A stretch of DNA of 64,000 nucleotides from CAYMAI01 sp964388445. GTDB lineage: Bacteria; 4484-113; JAGGVC01. A model generated the notes under the pieces. That model was not told where the DNA came from. It searched no databases and worked only from the letters and a program-made list of their open reading frames with translations. Of this stretch, positions 24,746-33,316 are shown one piece after another. The stretch lies in the NCBI GenBank assembly GCA_964388445.1, contig CAYMAI010000003.1:248001-312000 (forward strand), in the 5' to 3' direction. The translations under genes and the position numbers were made by a program. Each line of letters starts with the position of its first letter. The first letter of the stretch is position 1.

Positions 24746-25196
24746 ATAGAAACAGCGAAGTTACTAGTATTCCGACTATCGCGCCGACGAACACCTCTAA
24801 TGGATTATGGCCGAGTAGTTCACGGAAGTTCGAGCCGAGATTTTCGCCCGCCTGCAATAGCTTGCCGGCGAGAAGTTGCGGGATAATGTCGTTAAGCGCG
24901 GCGGCGTGCTTGCCCGCGCTTCGCCGAATGCCCGTTGCGTCGTAGATGATTACCGCCCAAAGTACCGCCGAAATGGCGAATTGGGACGATGCCCAACCTT
25001 CGATCAAACCAAGTGAAGTGCAAAGACTTGACGCAAGCGCGGTATGGCTTGACGGCATTCCGCCGGAATCGATGAGCTTGGCGATATTTATCCGCCTTTC
25101 CTCGATTAAGTATATAAGCAGCTTCAGCCCCTGCGCGAACACCCAGGAAAATGTTGCCGCCCAAAGAATTGGGTAGTTAACGAACAGCTCGGTCAT
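24726..25196 (-). CDS. DUF212 divergent PAP2-family membrane protein
   Basis: A 156-residue membrane protein with about four segments. It shows the family hallmarks: the QGLK(L/F) segment near residue 22, DSGGMPSSHTALASSLCTSLG, AVIIYDATGIRRSAGKHAAALN and the C-terminal LGHNPLEVFVGAIVGILV. It is related to acid phosphatases of the PAP2 type (SSH motif), but the physiological substrate is not established. It is the first gene of the DUF212-tlyA-nadK group; there is no good ribosome site before the ATG. Confidence 0.9.
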   Translation of the reverse strand: MTELFVNYPILWAATFSWVFAQGLKLLIYLIEERRINIAKLIDSGGMPSSHTALASSLCTSLGLIEGWASSQFAISAVLWAVIIYDATGIRRSAGKHAAALNDIIPQLLAGKLLQAGENLGSNFRELLGHNPLEVFVGAIVGILVTSLFLYGYSII

Positions 25197-25273
25197 TTAC
25201 AGGAATCCGTCCGGCGCGACCGGCAGGCGCGGCCCGGCACTAAAATCGCGGCGAACCTTGCCGGTAAATCACT

Positions 25274-26488
25274 CTATCCTTCGCCGAGCCTAATTCTATC
25301 CCATAAAGCCGTAAAATCAACCACTCCCGCCTGATTCGCGATGCCGAGAATCACAAAAAGCTTTTTCGAGGATGCGGATTCATAAAACGCGCCATATTGA
25401 AGGCCGCCGAAAAATGTATCGCTTTCTTTGAAACTAAATGGTTTTGAAAACGGAGACCTCGAAACTGCATCATCCATTGGGTCTATGAAATACGCCTCGT
25501 CCGTGTTGAAGCTTAGCGCTATTATTCCGAGCCCCGGCAAACCTACAAAGCCTGAAACGTAAGTAAAATCGGACGAAAGCGAAATAGGATCGGAAGGGCC
25601 GCGCAAAATCGTGCCGTTATCAAGCCTAATTTTGTAAACTTCGCCCATTAGATTACTGCCGATGTATGCATCCACGGAGTTCGGCGAGATAAATGCGCTT
25701 GGAAGTGTCCTGCCCAAGTTTGAGCGATGTACGATAGAGTCCGTACTTATGTTGTAAAAAACAACTTCACCGTCCGACTCAGCTTTGGGTGTGAAACTTG
25801 TGTCGAATTGCAGCTCTCCGGTGCAAACAATGAACAGCTGGCCCGGCGCGCCAATTGAGCATACGGTCGGATTGACTGCCGGAAGTTCGATAAACTTCTC
25901 GAATTGAAATGGGTCGAGGTTGATTACTGCGACTCTTCCCGGAGCATACACCGCCGGAATGCCTTGCGACGCGTCTCCGAAGCTTTGAATGCCCGAAAGC
26001 GGAACGTATAACTTGCCGCCGAAAACGGCCATATCGCCGGGGCCGATAAACGCAAGGCTTTCCGTTTCTTGCCTGATCAAGCTTACGTTTGCGGCGTCGA
26101 GTTCGTCCTGCCCCATACGGAACCTGTATATTTTATTATCGCCGTTCGTACATATATAAAACCACTCGCCGGATGAAACCAGGCTGTAAGGACCCGCGCC
26201 AACCGGAAAGCTCACCGTCGCCGCAAGAGAATAATCCGATGCGGAGTTGACTGTCATCGTGTTAGCAAGCGAATTCAATGTGTACACGTTGCCGCTGCGC
26301 ACCGCGATTCTGCTCGGCGCCGCGCCGGTTGTGAACGCGTTTTTCGATACCGCCGAAGTGAGTTCCGCATTGGTGACGGGATTCGTTCCGGGCGGCAGCG
26401 GCTCCGGCTTTCTAACAACCCCGCCTCCCCCGCAGGAAGTAAGCGCGAAAAGAAATACACACAAAAGAGAAACAATTCCTCTGTTCAT
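25274..26488 (-). CDS. Beta-propeller lipoprotein of the cobalamin uptake operon (BtuG-like candidate)
   Basis: A 404-residue protein with a good lipoprotein signal (FALTSC, acylated Cys19), then a Gly/Pro linker and a YncE-like beta-propeller visible as repeated blades (GNVYTLNSLANTMTVNS, GEWFYICTNGDNKIYRF, GKLYVPLSGIQ, GRVAVINLDPFQFEKFI, GEVVFYNISTDSIV, GEVYKIRLDNGTI). It follows the TonB receptor gene by 22 bases with AAGGAG before its ATG and is the last gene under the cobalamin riboswitch. In Bacteroides the surface lipoprotein BtuG is a beta-propeller that caps BtuB and binds cobalamin. The same fold, anchor and neighbour here suggest an equivalent. Binding itself is inferred. Confidence 0.75.
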   Translation of the reverse strand: MNRGIVSLLCVFLFALTSCGGGGVVRKPEPLPPGTNPVTNAELTSAVSKNAFTTGAAPSRIAVRSGNVYTLNSLANTMTVNSASDYSLAATVSFPVGAGPYSLVSSGEWFYICTNGDNKIYRFRMGQDELDAANVSLIRQETESLAFIGPGDMAVFGGKLYVPLSGIQSFGDASQGIPAVYAPGRVAVINLDPFQFEKFIELPAVNPTVCSIGAPGQLFIVCTGELQFDTSFTPKAESDGEVVFYNISTDSIVHRSNLGRTLPSAFISPNSVDAYIGSNLMGEVYKIRLDNGTILRGPSDPISLSSDFTYVSGFVGLPGLGIIALSFNTDEAYFIDPMDDAVSRSPFSKPFSFKESDTFFGGLQYGAFYESASSKKLFVILGIANQAGVVDFTALWDRIRLGEG

Positions 26489-26510
26489 TCCTCAACTCCT
26501 TTCATGGCTT

Positions 26511-28427
26511 TCACCAAGAATACTTAAGTCCTAACTCAATAGACCTACCGGGCCTGGGAAAGTCGAGCCTGTCACGCAAATCGTGGTCCAAGACGTTGAA
26601 ACAAGCCGCAAACAACGTAAGATTGTCCGTTAAATTCGCCGACGCCCAAAGATTCAGTTCGTTCGCGGTTTCAACGAACAGATTCCCGAACCTGTCAACC
26701 GGCGTTGCGGATGTTCTCGCATACGTCATCCGCATTCCGAAATCGCCGACGTCCTTTTGAACCGACAATGCAAGCTTTCTCGGCGGTTTCCCCGCTTGGG
26801 CGATGCCGCCGTCGAGATAAACCGCATCGAGAAGCGTAAACGCGCCACGAATACTCCAGCCGCTTTCCAGCTCCAGGCTTGCATCGATAGAAACGCCTGA
26901 ATTTCTGATTGCGCCGGTGTTTTCGGCCCTGATTCGATAGAGCGAAACGGGGACAAATTGTATCGAGTTTTCAAATCGCATATAAAACGCCGAAACACCG
27001 AACTCCAAATCGCCGGCGGAAAATTTCGGCCCGAAATCGAATCCGTAGCCAGTCTCGTTTGTTAAATCCGAATTTCCGCCTATAAATCCGCTCGAAGGAA
27101 AGTAAAGCTCGCTAAAATTCGGCCGGCGAAACATTTTTGTCGCGCTGGCGGCTAGTTTCCAGCCTCCGCCGAGCAAGCGCTCTGCAGCAATTTTCCCTTT
27201 CCATCCCGGTTTTTCCCCTGCGGTCAAATCGCCGGAAAAGGCAGCCGACAAAATTGCCTTTCCGAAATATAGCTCTCGCCAACCTGTAAAGGAGAGCGAT
27301 TCGCGCTCGGGATTGCCGAAACCGGAATCTTTCAATGCGATCGCGTCGGCGGACAGCCGAACTCCCGATATGCCCGATTTATCGAACATGCGGAGAATGT
27401 ATGAAAAACCGGCTGCATATTCGGTTTGCTCGGATGAAATCGATCCGCCGAGATATGGCTCCGGATCGTCGAATTGCGTACCGGAAACTCGCAAAAAACC
27501 AGCGATTTCTGTATCGTAGCTTTCGTCCGGTCTGCGTGAAGCGCTAAATCCCGCGGCAATAATTGAATCATCCTGATGCGCCGACTGAGACGGGAACTCG
27601 GCTAATCCCGGAACACCGCCGGATTTATTGGCAGCCATGAGCAAATAATTGTTGCTGCCAAATTCCCGTTCGTCTGTGAGTGAAAGCAATAGTGCGGTTT
27701 TGTTTCTTGAGTTGTTATTGCGAACATAACTGCTTCCGTCGTGCCGCTTGTAGGAAAAATTCCCGTCCGTCTCGTCGAACGATGCGATGAAAAACGAATC
27801 GTCCAAGAGGTCCAATACCGCCGCGCCGCCGGCATGATAAGTTCCGAAACTTCCTGCGCTGAATGTAAAATTGTTTGCCTGAGGCTTTCGAATCGTAAGT
27901 TCAATTTCGCCCGCCATTCCTCTTGAAACGGATGCAGGGCCGCGTTTGACCAATGCACCCCCAATCGCGGACGCAGGCAACATGGAATAATCGAACACTC
28001 CGGACGATTCTGACGACAGCGGCACGCCTCCGATGGATACGTGCGACCTGTGGGGCGCGGAACCGCGAATCGAAACGGTAGTAATATCCAATGCGCCGCC
28101 CAAAAACGAAGCATCGACGCCTCCGATAAGCTCAAGTTCGGACCCGATTCCGAAAAGCGCCGCGCCGAATTCCGGAAATTCGATTAAGAAAGCGTCTTCA
28201 CCGGGTAACGCACTTTTGGAAAATTGCTTCTCGTCTTCGACCGAGATTTCACCAGCGTCTATTTCATCTTCGGTATCAGTTTCTGCGGCTTCATCTATTT
28301 CGATAGAAATATCGCTTTCTTCTTCGGAAGCTTTAACCATTGCGGGTTGAAATAACGCAATGACAGCAAAAATTAAGAGTAAAACTGCACGGTAAAAAAC
28401 GGAAAATGCAATTTTGGCAAAACTCAC
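26511..28427 (-). CDS. TonB-dependent outer-membrane receptor, BtuB-like
   Basis: A 638-residue receptor from a GTG at 28427 with GGAGG eight bases upstream. The GTG overlaps the btuC stop (GTGA), and a longer frame to 28622 has no support. Order of parts: signal peptide (VFYRAVLLLIFAVIALFQPAMVKA), an acidic linker, a plug domain (about residues 65-160, with DITTVSIRGSAPHRSHVSIGGVPLSS and VKRGPASVSRG) and a 22-strand-type barrel ending in aromatic GLKYSW. A classic TonB box is not obvious near the acidic N-terminus. Riboswitch control and btuCDF upstream indicate cobalamin or another corrinoid as ligand. Confidence 0.85.
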   Translation of the reverse strand: MSFAKIAFSVFYRAVLLLIFAVIALFQPAMVKASEEESDISIEIDEAAETDTEDEIDAGEISVEDEKQFSKSALPGEDAFLIEFPEFGAALFGIGSELELIGGVDASFLGGALDITTVSIRGSAPHRSHVSIGGVPLSSESSGVFDYSMLPASAIGGALVKRGPASVSRGMAGEIELTIRKPQANNFTFSAGSFGTYHAGGAAVLDLLDDSFFIASFDETDGNFSYKRHDGSSYVRNNNSRNKTALLLSLTDEREFGSNNYLLMAANKSGGVPGLAEFPSQSAHQDDSIIAAGFSASRRPDESYDTEIAGFLRVSGTQFDDPEPYLGGSISSEQTEYAAGFSYILRMFDKSGISGVRLSADAIALKDSGFGNPERESLSFTGWRELYFGKAILSAAFSGDLTAGEKPGWKGKIAAERLLGGGWKLAASATKMFRRPNFSELYFPSSGFIGGNSDLTNETGYGFDFGPKFSAGDLEFGVSAFYMRFENSIQFVPVSLYRIRAENTGAIRNSGVSIDASLELESGWSIRGAFTLLDAVYLDGGIAQAGKPPRKLALSVQKDVGDFGMRMTYARTSATPVDRFGNLFVETANELNLWASANLTDNLTLFAACFNVLDHDLRDRLDFPRPGRSIELGLKYSW

Positions 28428-29437
28428 GAGAGAAACCTCCCGCGATGCATTAGAAACAGAAAAAACGGAACGCCAATAACGGCGGTGACCGCGCCGATAG
28501 GAAGTTCTCCCGAGGGAAGCGCAATTCGGGATAACGCATCGCACCAAATCAAAAGGGCGGCTCCCGCAATCGATACGAGCGGGATTAGCCGCGATGCGCT
28601 GCCGCCCGCGATAAGTCTGCACATATGCGGAATAATGAGCCCGATAAACCCGATAATTCCGGCGACGGCGACGGAAATCGATGCTAGCGCCGTCGCAATG
28701 CCTACGGCTATCAACTGCGTTCGCTTCACATTTACGCCAATCGACGATGCTACTGTCGAGCCAAGCTGCAAAGCGTCTAGTTCACGGGCAAAGAAAATAG
28801 AAAACGCAAAACCGATACTTCCCGCCGCGGTTAAAAGAACAGCATCGAAGTATCCCGCTCCGGACAATGTGCCCATTAACCACCTAACGATGAGCGAAAG
28901 CTCGCCCGGCCGTGCCCACATAATCGTAATCGCCAGAAGGCTTCCAGCAAGAATCGAGTGAGCCACGCCGGAAAGCAATAGCGATATCGTTATATCTCCT
29001 CGTACACTACGCGCGGCAAAATATGCTGCAGCGACGAGTCCCGCACCACCGGCAATGGCAAAGACTGGAAGTATCGCAGGGGCATTCGGAAATACTGCAA
29101 TTTTGATTACCGCACCGAGGGCAGCGCCGCTGGACACTCCCAATATATATGGATCTGCAAGCGGATTTCTAAACGTTGTTTGCAGTAGCAAACCGCTCAA
29201 CGCCAGTGATTGTCCGATGAAAACAGCGGATATGAGCCGCGGCAATCGAATTTCATAAACAATCAAGCGAAGCAGTTCCGGATCTCCCATAAGCGTCCGA
29301 AACTCCGTGCCGCCCTTGCCCGACGTGATCGAAAATGCCGCGCCGATTACCGCAAGAACAGCGAAGAAACCCATCGCTAATCCGCCGCGTTTTCTCCACG
29401 ATGAGCGATCCGAGATTTTTATTTTGCTATCGCCCAC
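28424..29437 (-). CDS. btuC: Cobalamin ABC transporter permease (FecCD family)
   Basis: A 337-residue membrane protein of the BtuC/FecCD type with nine to ten hydrophobic segments. I take the GTG at 29437, because the longer frame to 29518 reads back through btuF and the shorter form has the family length. Family motifs include RLPRLISAVFIGQSLALSGLLLQ near the N-terminus, NPLADPYILGVSSGAALG, and the coupling region GLIIPHMCRLI. It forms the inner-membrane channel with BtuD. It overlaps the end of btuF by 11 bases and btuB by 4, so the operon is tightly packed. Confidence 0.9.
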   Translation of the reverse strand: MGDSKIKISDRSSWRKRGGLAMGFFAVLAVIGAAFSITSGKGGTEFRTLMGDPELLRLIVYEIRLPRLISAVFIGQSLALSGLLLQTTFRNPLADPYILGVSSGAALGAVIKIAVFPNAPAILPVFAIAGGAGLVAAAYFAARSVRGDITISLLLSGVAHSILAGSLLAITIMWARPGELSLIVRWLMGTLSGAGYFDAVLLTAAGSIGFAFSIFFARELDALQLGSTVASSIGVNVKRTQLIAVGIATALASISVAVAGIIGFIGLIIPHMCRLIAGGSASRLIPLVSIAGAALLIWCDALSRIALPSGELPIGAVTAVIGVPFFLFLMHRGRFLS

Positions 29438-30407
29438 CTTGCACCTGGTCGAGATAATCCGTGAATGTTTCAAGCGCGTCGAAAATGCGCGGGCCGGGGC
29501 GTTGCAGAACATCGGCATCTATTATGCAAATCCGGCCGTTCTTCACTGCGTCTGTTTTTGCGAAGAGCGGATTACGTTTTGCCTCGCGGATGAGCGATTT
29601 TGGCCGCGCGGCATTGCCCATCGTTTCGACGCAGGATGCAAGTATCACTTGCGGATTGGAAACGGCGATTTCTTCCGGAGAAAGCTGCGGCCATCCCTTT
29701 TGACCTTTAGCGCCGGGATTTGCGATGTTTTCGCCACCGGAAAGCCTAATAAGGTCGTCGATAAACGTGCCTGCTCCGGCAGTAACATAAGGAGCGGAAA
29801 ATCCTCCATAGTATACGCGTATTTTGGTACTGCCTGATTGGCCGAGGCGCATTTGGGCGGCATCCAATTTCAAGAGCAGTTCACTCGCGAGTCTTTCCGC
29901 TGACTGGCGCTCGCCGCAAATTTCCCCGGCATCCTCGATCAATTTAATTACTTCCGAGAGCGAGTCGGGCTCGCCGACGGCAATAACTTGTATTTTTAGC
30001 GAAATTAGCTTTGAAACCGCTTCCCGCGGCGTCATACGCTGAACGATCACCAAGTCAGGCTTTAGCGCTGCTATTTGTTCTATCGAGAAGTTCACAACTC
30101 CCCCAACGCTTTTTATCCGCCGAGCTTCTGGCGGGTAATTGCAGAAGTCGGTGCGGCCTATTTGAGAGCCGCCCGCGCCTATTGCCCATAAAATTTCGGT
30201 CAGAGCCGGCGACAATGCGACAATTCTTTCGGGTTTTTTAACAATCTTTATTTCCCGTCCGAGAGCGTCTTTGTAAACCAGCGGATACTCCGCGGCATGC
30301 ACCGAACTATTAAAAAGGAGCAAGTTTGCGGATATTAGACCTATTAACAGGACGCTCACCAGACAAATCCAATTATTACGCATAGCGACAGAAGTTAATG
30401 TGTTCAA
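29427..30407 (-). CDS. btuF: Cobalamin periplasmic binding protein
   Basis: A 326-residue substrate-binding protein with a signal peptide (residues about 12-38, cleavage near SVHA-AEY). Two lobes are linked by a long helix as in class III binding proteins. Typical are RIVALSPALTEILWAIGAGGSQIGRTDFCNYP, the YPPEA segment and KPDLVIVQ. In the C-lobe VYYGGFSAPYVTAGAGTFIDDL and the QLSPEEI stretch are also typical. It binds the imported corrinoid and docks on BtuC. Its start overlaps the btuD stop by 4 bases. Confidence 0.88.
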   Translation of the reverse strand: MNTLTSVAMRNNWICLVSVLLIGLISANLLLFNSSVHAAEYPLVYKDALGREIKIVKKPERIVALSPALTEILWAIGAGGSQIGRTDFCNYPPEARRIKSVGGVVNFSIEQIAALKPDLVIVQRMTPREAVSKLISLKIQVIAVGEPDSLSEVIKLIEDAGEICGERQSAERLASELLLKLDAAQMRLGQSGSTKIRVYYGGFSAPYVTAGAGTFIDDLIRLSGGENIANPGAKGQKGWPQLSPEEIAVSNPQVILASCVETMGNAARPKSLIREAKRNPLFAKTDAVKNGRICIIDADVLQRPGPRIFDALETFTDYLDQVQGGR

Positions 30408-31237
30408 TGCGAGCCTCCCTTCGATGACCTGTCCCGCGCCACAGGGAAAACGAGCGGCGAGCCGCCCAAATCGGTAGTAATTCGAAAACCGCCGGGGTAA
30501 ATCTTTGACAGAATATCTTCGCTTATTATCTTATCTGGACTACCCGCCGCCACAGATCTCCCTCCGTCCAAAAGCGCCATATCTCCGCCCAAAATAGTCG
30601 CGAAATTCAAATCGTGAGTTACAAACAGGACGGATTTGCCGCTGCAAGTCGATTCTCTAACAATTTCGAGTAGAAGCGACTGATGATGTATGTCCAAATC
30701 GGAAGCGGGCTCGTCGAGCAGCAATATTCTCGAATTTTGCGCTAGAACGCGAGCGAGATGAACTCTGCGGAGTTCGCCGCCCGATAATTCGCCTGATAGT
30801 CTGCTTTCAAGATGCGCGACATCTGCCAATTCCATCGCCCTTATGGATGCCAATTTAGTGCCGGAAATGCCGGAACCGAACCTTCTGGCAAATTGCAAGC
30901 CTGAGGGTCCTATCGAATACATTCCCATTTCGACTATTTCTCCGGCAGTAAGCCAAGGCGTATATGGGAGATACTGAGGCATCAGCGCAATTTCGCGTGC
31001 AAGCAATATAGGCGAATATTCCGATATTGGTTTGCCATGTATTCGAACCTCGCCCGATGATTGCTTCAATATTCCGGAAAGCAAGTACAAAAGCGTGGTT
31101 TTTCCACTTCCGTTCGGTCCGGAGATCGTCAGCAAACCGCCCGGCTGAAGCGACAGGTTTACTGCGTTAAGTACGCGCGCCCCGTCGTATCCGAAAGACA
31201 AATCGCGCGCCTCAATCGCCGGTGCGCTATCGCTCAT
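30404..31237 (-). CDS. btuD: Cobalamin ABC transporter ATPase
   Basis: A 277-residue ATPase, first gene behind the riboswitch. Walker A is GPNGSGKTT, the Q-loop is LMPQYLPYTPWLT, the signature is LSGGELRRVHLARVL, Walker B is ILLLDEPASDLD and the His switch is FVTHDLN. It is the FecE/BtuD class of importers. The C-terminal tail continues beyond the ABC domain (GSPLVFPVARDRSSKGG) and overlaps btuF. It powers BtuC-mediated uptake. Confidence 0.92.
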   Translation of the reverse strand: MSDSAPAIEARDLSFGYDGARVLNAVNLSLQPGGLLTISGPNGSGKTTLLYLLSGILKQSSGEVRIHGKPISEYSPILLAREIALMPQYLPYTPWLTAGEIVEMGMYSIGPSGLQFARRFGSGISGTKLASIRAMELADVAHLESRLSGELSGGELRRVHLARVLAQNSRILLLDEPASDLDIHHQSLLLEIVRESTCSGKSVLFVTHDLNFATILGGDMALLDGGRSVAAGSPDKIISEDILSKIYPGGFRITTDLGGSPLVFPVARDRSSKGGSH

Positions 31238-31427
31238 ACCGGGTCACCATCCAGCTTGTGGCAAGCCCGGAGAAACTGAGACCTTGTGGAGAAATTCCGC
31301 GCAACCGCGAGGCGGTGCTCCGCTTGGGATTGCATATCGGCCGCGAATACGAATTTGCGGCGCAGCGCTTAAGGCAGGTTATCCCCATGGCTCGCTCCGA
31401 GAAGCCTTAAAAAAGGATTACGATTAC
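31238..31427 (-). other. Expression-platform region between riboswitch and btuD
   Basis: About 190 bases lie between the aptamer and the btuD ATG. The minus strand contains a run of T (CTTTTTTAAGG near 31405-31416), but no convincing terminator hairpin directly before it. A short open frame begins near 31391 and ends just after the btuD ATG. No protein family is recognised on either strand. The control mechanism (termination or masking of the btuD ribosome site) cannot be decided by eye. Confidence 0.4.
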
Positions 31428-31562
31428 GGCAGGTCTCCTGGCTTGGCATCTTCCCCCGCTCGCGCCTTCTCGCCCACAAGGACAATGGCATCTGCGTTCG
31501 GAGTCCGCATCACAGTGGCTGGTCCGCGCCGGAATTGCACCGGCTTCCCTTGGCCGCAACGT
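31428..31562 (-). ncRNA. Cobalamin riboswitch (aptamer)
   Basis: Read on the minus strand, the region has the conserved cobalamin aptamer elements in order: GGGAAGCCGGTG, AATTCCGGCGCGG, AGCCACTGTGA, and at the 3' end GCCAAGCCAGGAGACCTGCC (the B12 box is AGCCAGGAGACCTGCC). The family senses adenosylcobalamin or related corrinoids and shuts off downstream expression. It precedes btuD-btuF-btuC-btuB and the propeller lipoprotein, which ties all five genes to corrinoid uptake. Confidence 0.95.
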
Positions 31563-31567
31563 TTCTA

Positions 31568-31596
31568 ATTATACCAGTCCGGAATCGCTGCGTCAA
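31568..31596 (-). promoter_or_regulatory. Promoter of the riboswitch/btu operon
   Basis: TTGACG (31591-31596) and TATAAT (31568-31573) are 17 bp apart on the minus strand, with TGG directly before the -10 (extended -10). Transcription would start near 31561, exactly at the 5' end of the aptamer. Confidence 0.75.
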
Positions 31597-31727
31597 TGCC
31601 GAAAAACCAAAAACTTTTCCGAATCGCGCGAATGGCCGCAAGATCATCTTGCGCTATACAGCCAAAATTCAAGCTGCCGATAATTTAAATGGCTTTTTCG
31701 CCATACTTCACGTTGTATAATTTCTCG

Positions 31728-32339
31728 ATGGATTTCGCAAGAAAGCTTTTGCCGCATCGCATATGGCGCATCGCCGTGCCCGTCATCGTCTGCGCGCTGC
31801 TTTTCGCCAATTCCTGCAACAATACCCCGGCCGAAGCGCTAACGCCGGACGAAACGGCAAAACGCTCGCTTTCGACTATGGTTGAAAACCTCAACAAACA
31901 CCTGCTTTATTCGGTTTGCGTGCTTGCGGTTGTGGACAACTCGCCTCAAGTCCAAGGCGAAGCCGCGGGAGGCGCTAATGGAGCGGGCGAAACCGCATCC
32001 GGACTCGACGCCGGAAAAAGGCGCGAGCGGCTCGTCAGGTCGGCCATCGCAAGCGTTTTAGTTAGAAACGCAAGGCTTAGCGTGGTCGACGCGCCGCGGA
32101 CAATAATCGACGATTACTACACGATCATCAGGGACAAAAACGCCAATGCGCTTTCGCCGGAAGAAGCCAAGCGCGCAGGAAGTCTGCTTGCGGTTCAATG
32201 CGTGGTAACGGCGTTCGTCGAGGACGAAGGGCGCAGAGTCAGTGTGGCGGCGACCGCAACGGAAACCGGAAAAGTGGTTTACCAAGACATTTTGGTCGGT
32301 TGGAACTACGAAAAGAAAACCGAAGGCGAAGAAGAATAA
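31728..32339 (+). CDS. Probable lipoprotein of unknown function (leaderless mRNA)
   Basis: A 203-residue protein from the ATG at 31728 (MDFARKLLPHRI). TATAAT at 31716-31721 ends only six bases before this ATG and there is no ribosome site, so the mRNA is probably leaderless; an ATG 13 codons upstream would lie before the promoter. The N-terminal signal ends at a likely lipid-modified Cys (FANSCNN). The mature part looks like FlgO/CsgG-type beta-alpha domains (RERLVRSAIASVLVRNARLSVVDAP, AGSLLAVQCVVTAFVEDEGRRVSVAATATETGKVV), that is, secretion- or penicillin-binding-accessory lipoproteins. Only a loose resemblance; function unassigned. Confidence 0.6.
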   Translation: MDFARKLLPHRIWRIAVPVIVCALLFANSCNNTPAEALTPDETAKRSLSTMVENLNKHLLYSVCVLAVVDNSPQVQGEAAGGANGAGETASGLDAGKRRERLVRSAIASVLVRNARLSVVDAPRTIIDDYYTIIRDKNANALSPEEAKRAGSLLAVQCVVTAFVEDEGRRVSVAATATETGKVVYQDILVGWNYEKKTEGEEE

Positions 32340-32367
32340 CGCTGCCAGGTTCGCTTTGCCGAGTGGT

Positions 32368-33270
32368 TTAAGTAATTTTTTCTCCAAAAACCCACATCGC
32401 TTTCGGCATCGTTTTGAATTCCAGAACCCGGCTATTCCAAGAATAAATTTCTCCGTCGAGGGCGATATGTCGCGGTTCTTTTTCGAACCTGACGATCATC
32501 TCATCGGATTGCCTGTACGTCACCGCAGGATTCTTAATATGCGAAGCTGAATAAATCTGCGGAAAAAGCCCGGCGAGCTTCAGCTTCGAAATATTTTCAA
32601 CCAATATAACATCAAGCAGTCCGTCGTCGATTTTCGCTTCCGGCGCTGCCGACATTCCGCCGCCGATCCATCGGTTGTTCATCGCGAGCGCCCACAGAAA
32701 TTCGCCCGGCGCTGTTTTGCCGTCAATACAGATTTCCGCGGAAAAAGGTTTCAATCGGACAAGAGTCCTGAGAAATGCTACGTTATAGTCGCGACCGAAT
32801 TTGGTATTTGCGCGCTCCCGTGTCACAAGCGTCGCCGCATCCAGCCCTACGCCTCCAGAATTGTGAAAAACAAAATCTCCGGCACGAATCAAATCTATCT
32901 TATGCCAAATCGCGTTGTCGAAAGCGGCAAATTTTTTTTGAATACTTACGCCGCTTTTAAAGTTTCGGGCAAAATCGTTCCCGCTGCCCAGTGCGGCAAC
33001 CGCGACCCCTATTTCGGAAAAATCCAAGCATTGAATAACTCGATTCAAAGTTCCATCGCCGCCGCCGACGACTATAACATCGAAGCTTTTATGCGCTCTG
33101 GCGGAAACCTGTTTAAGGGCGTCAAGCGAATCCGGACAAATTACTGAAGCCTTCTTAAAAACGGATGACGCGCTTTTTTCGATTGTTTCCTTGGAGAAAA
33201 TTTGGCTTGGCTTTATTAAAACGAGGGCACGAAGTTCGCTTGCTTTCGAGGGAAACGGTGCTCTCTCCAT
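32368..33270 (-). CDS. Diacylglycerol/lipid kinase family protein (YegS/LCB5 type)
   Basis: About 300 residues from the ATG at 33270 (MERAPFPSK), which has GGGTG six bases upstream; earlier in-frame ATGs at 33306 and 33369 would overlap the upstream gene or lack a site. The catalytic domain shows VIVVGGGDGTLNRVIQCL and ALGSGNDFARNF, the nucleotide and catalytic loops of the family. The C-terminal lobe has FLWALAMNNRWIGGGMSAAPEAKIDDGLLDV and ends with the HIALDGEIYSW strand. It phosphorylates a lipid alcohol or related substrate at the membrane; the exact substrate cannot be read from sequence. Confidence 0.85.
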   Translation of the reverse strand: MERAPFPSKASELRALVLIKPSQIFSKETIEKSASSVFKKASVICPDSLDALKQVSARAHKSFDVIVVGGGDGTLNRVIQCLDFSEIGVAVAALGSGNDFARNFKSGVSIQKKFAAFDNAIWHKIDLIRAGDFVFHNSGGVGLDAATLVTRERANTKFGRDYNVAFLRTLVRLKPFSAEICIDGKTAPGEFLWALAMNNRWIGGGMSAAPEAKIDDGLLDVILVENISKLKLAGLFPQIYSASHIKNPAVTYRQSDEMIVRFEKEPRHIALDGEIYSWNSRVLEFKTMPKAMWVFGEKIT

Positions 33271-33316
33271 ACTTTGCACCCCGTTTTGCCCTTTTGTTGG
33301 ATTCATTTTCTCAAAC

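Noticed and set aside
31222..31410. Plus-strand open frame opposite the riboswitch expression platform that looks protein-like
   Set aside because: It would begin inside btuD on the other strand, has no ribosome site or promoter, and lies over the leader of a riboswitch-controlled operon. The likeness to a protein is probably chance.
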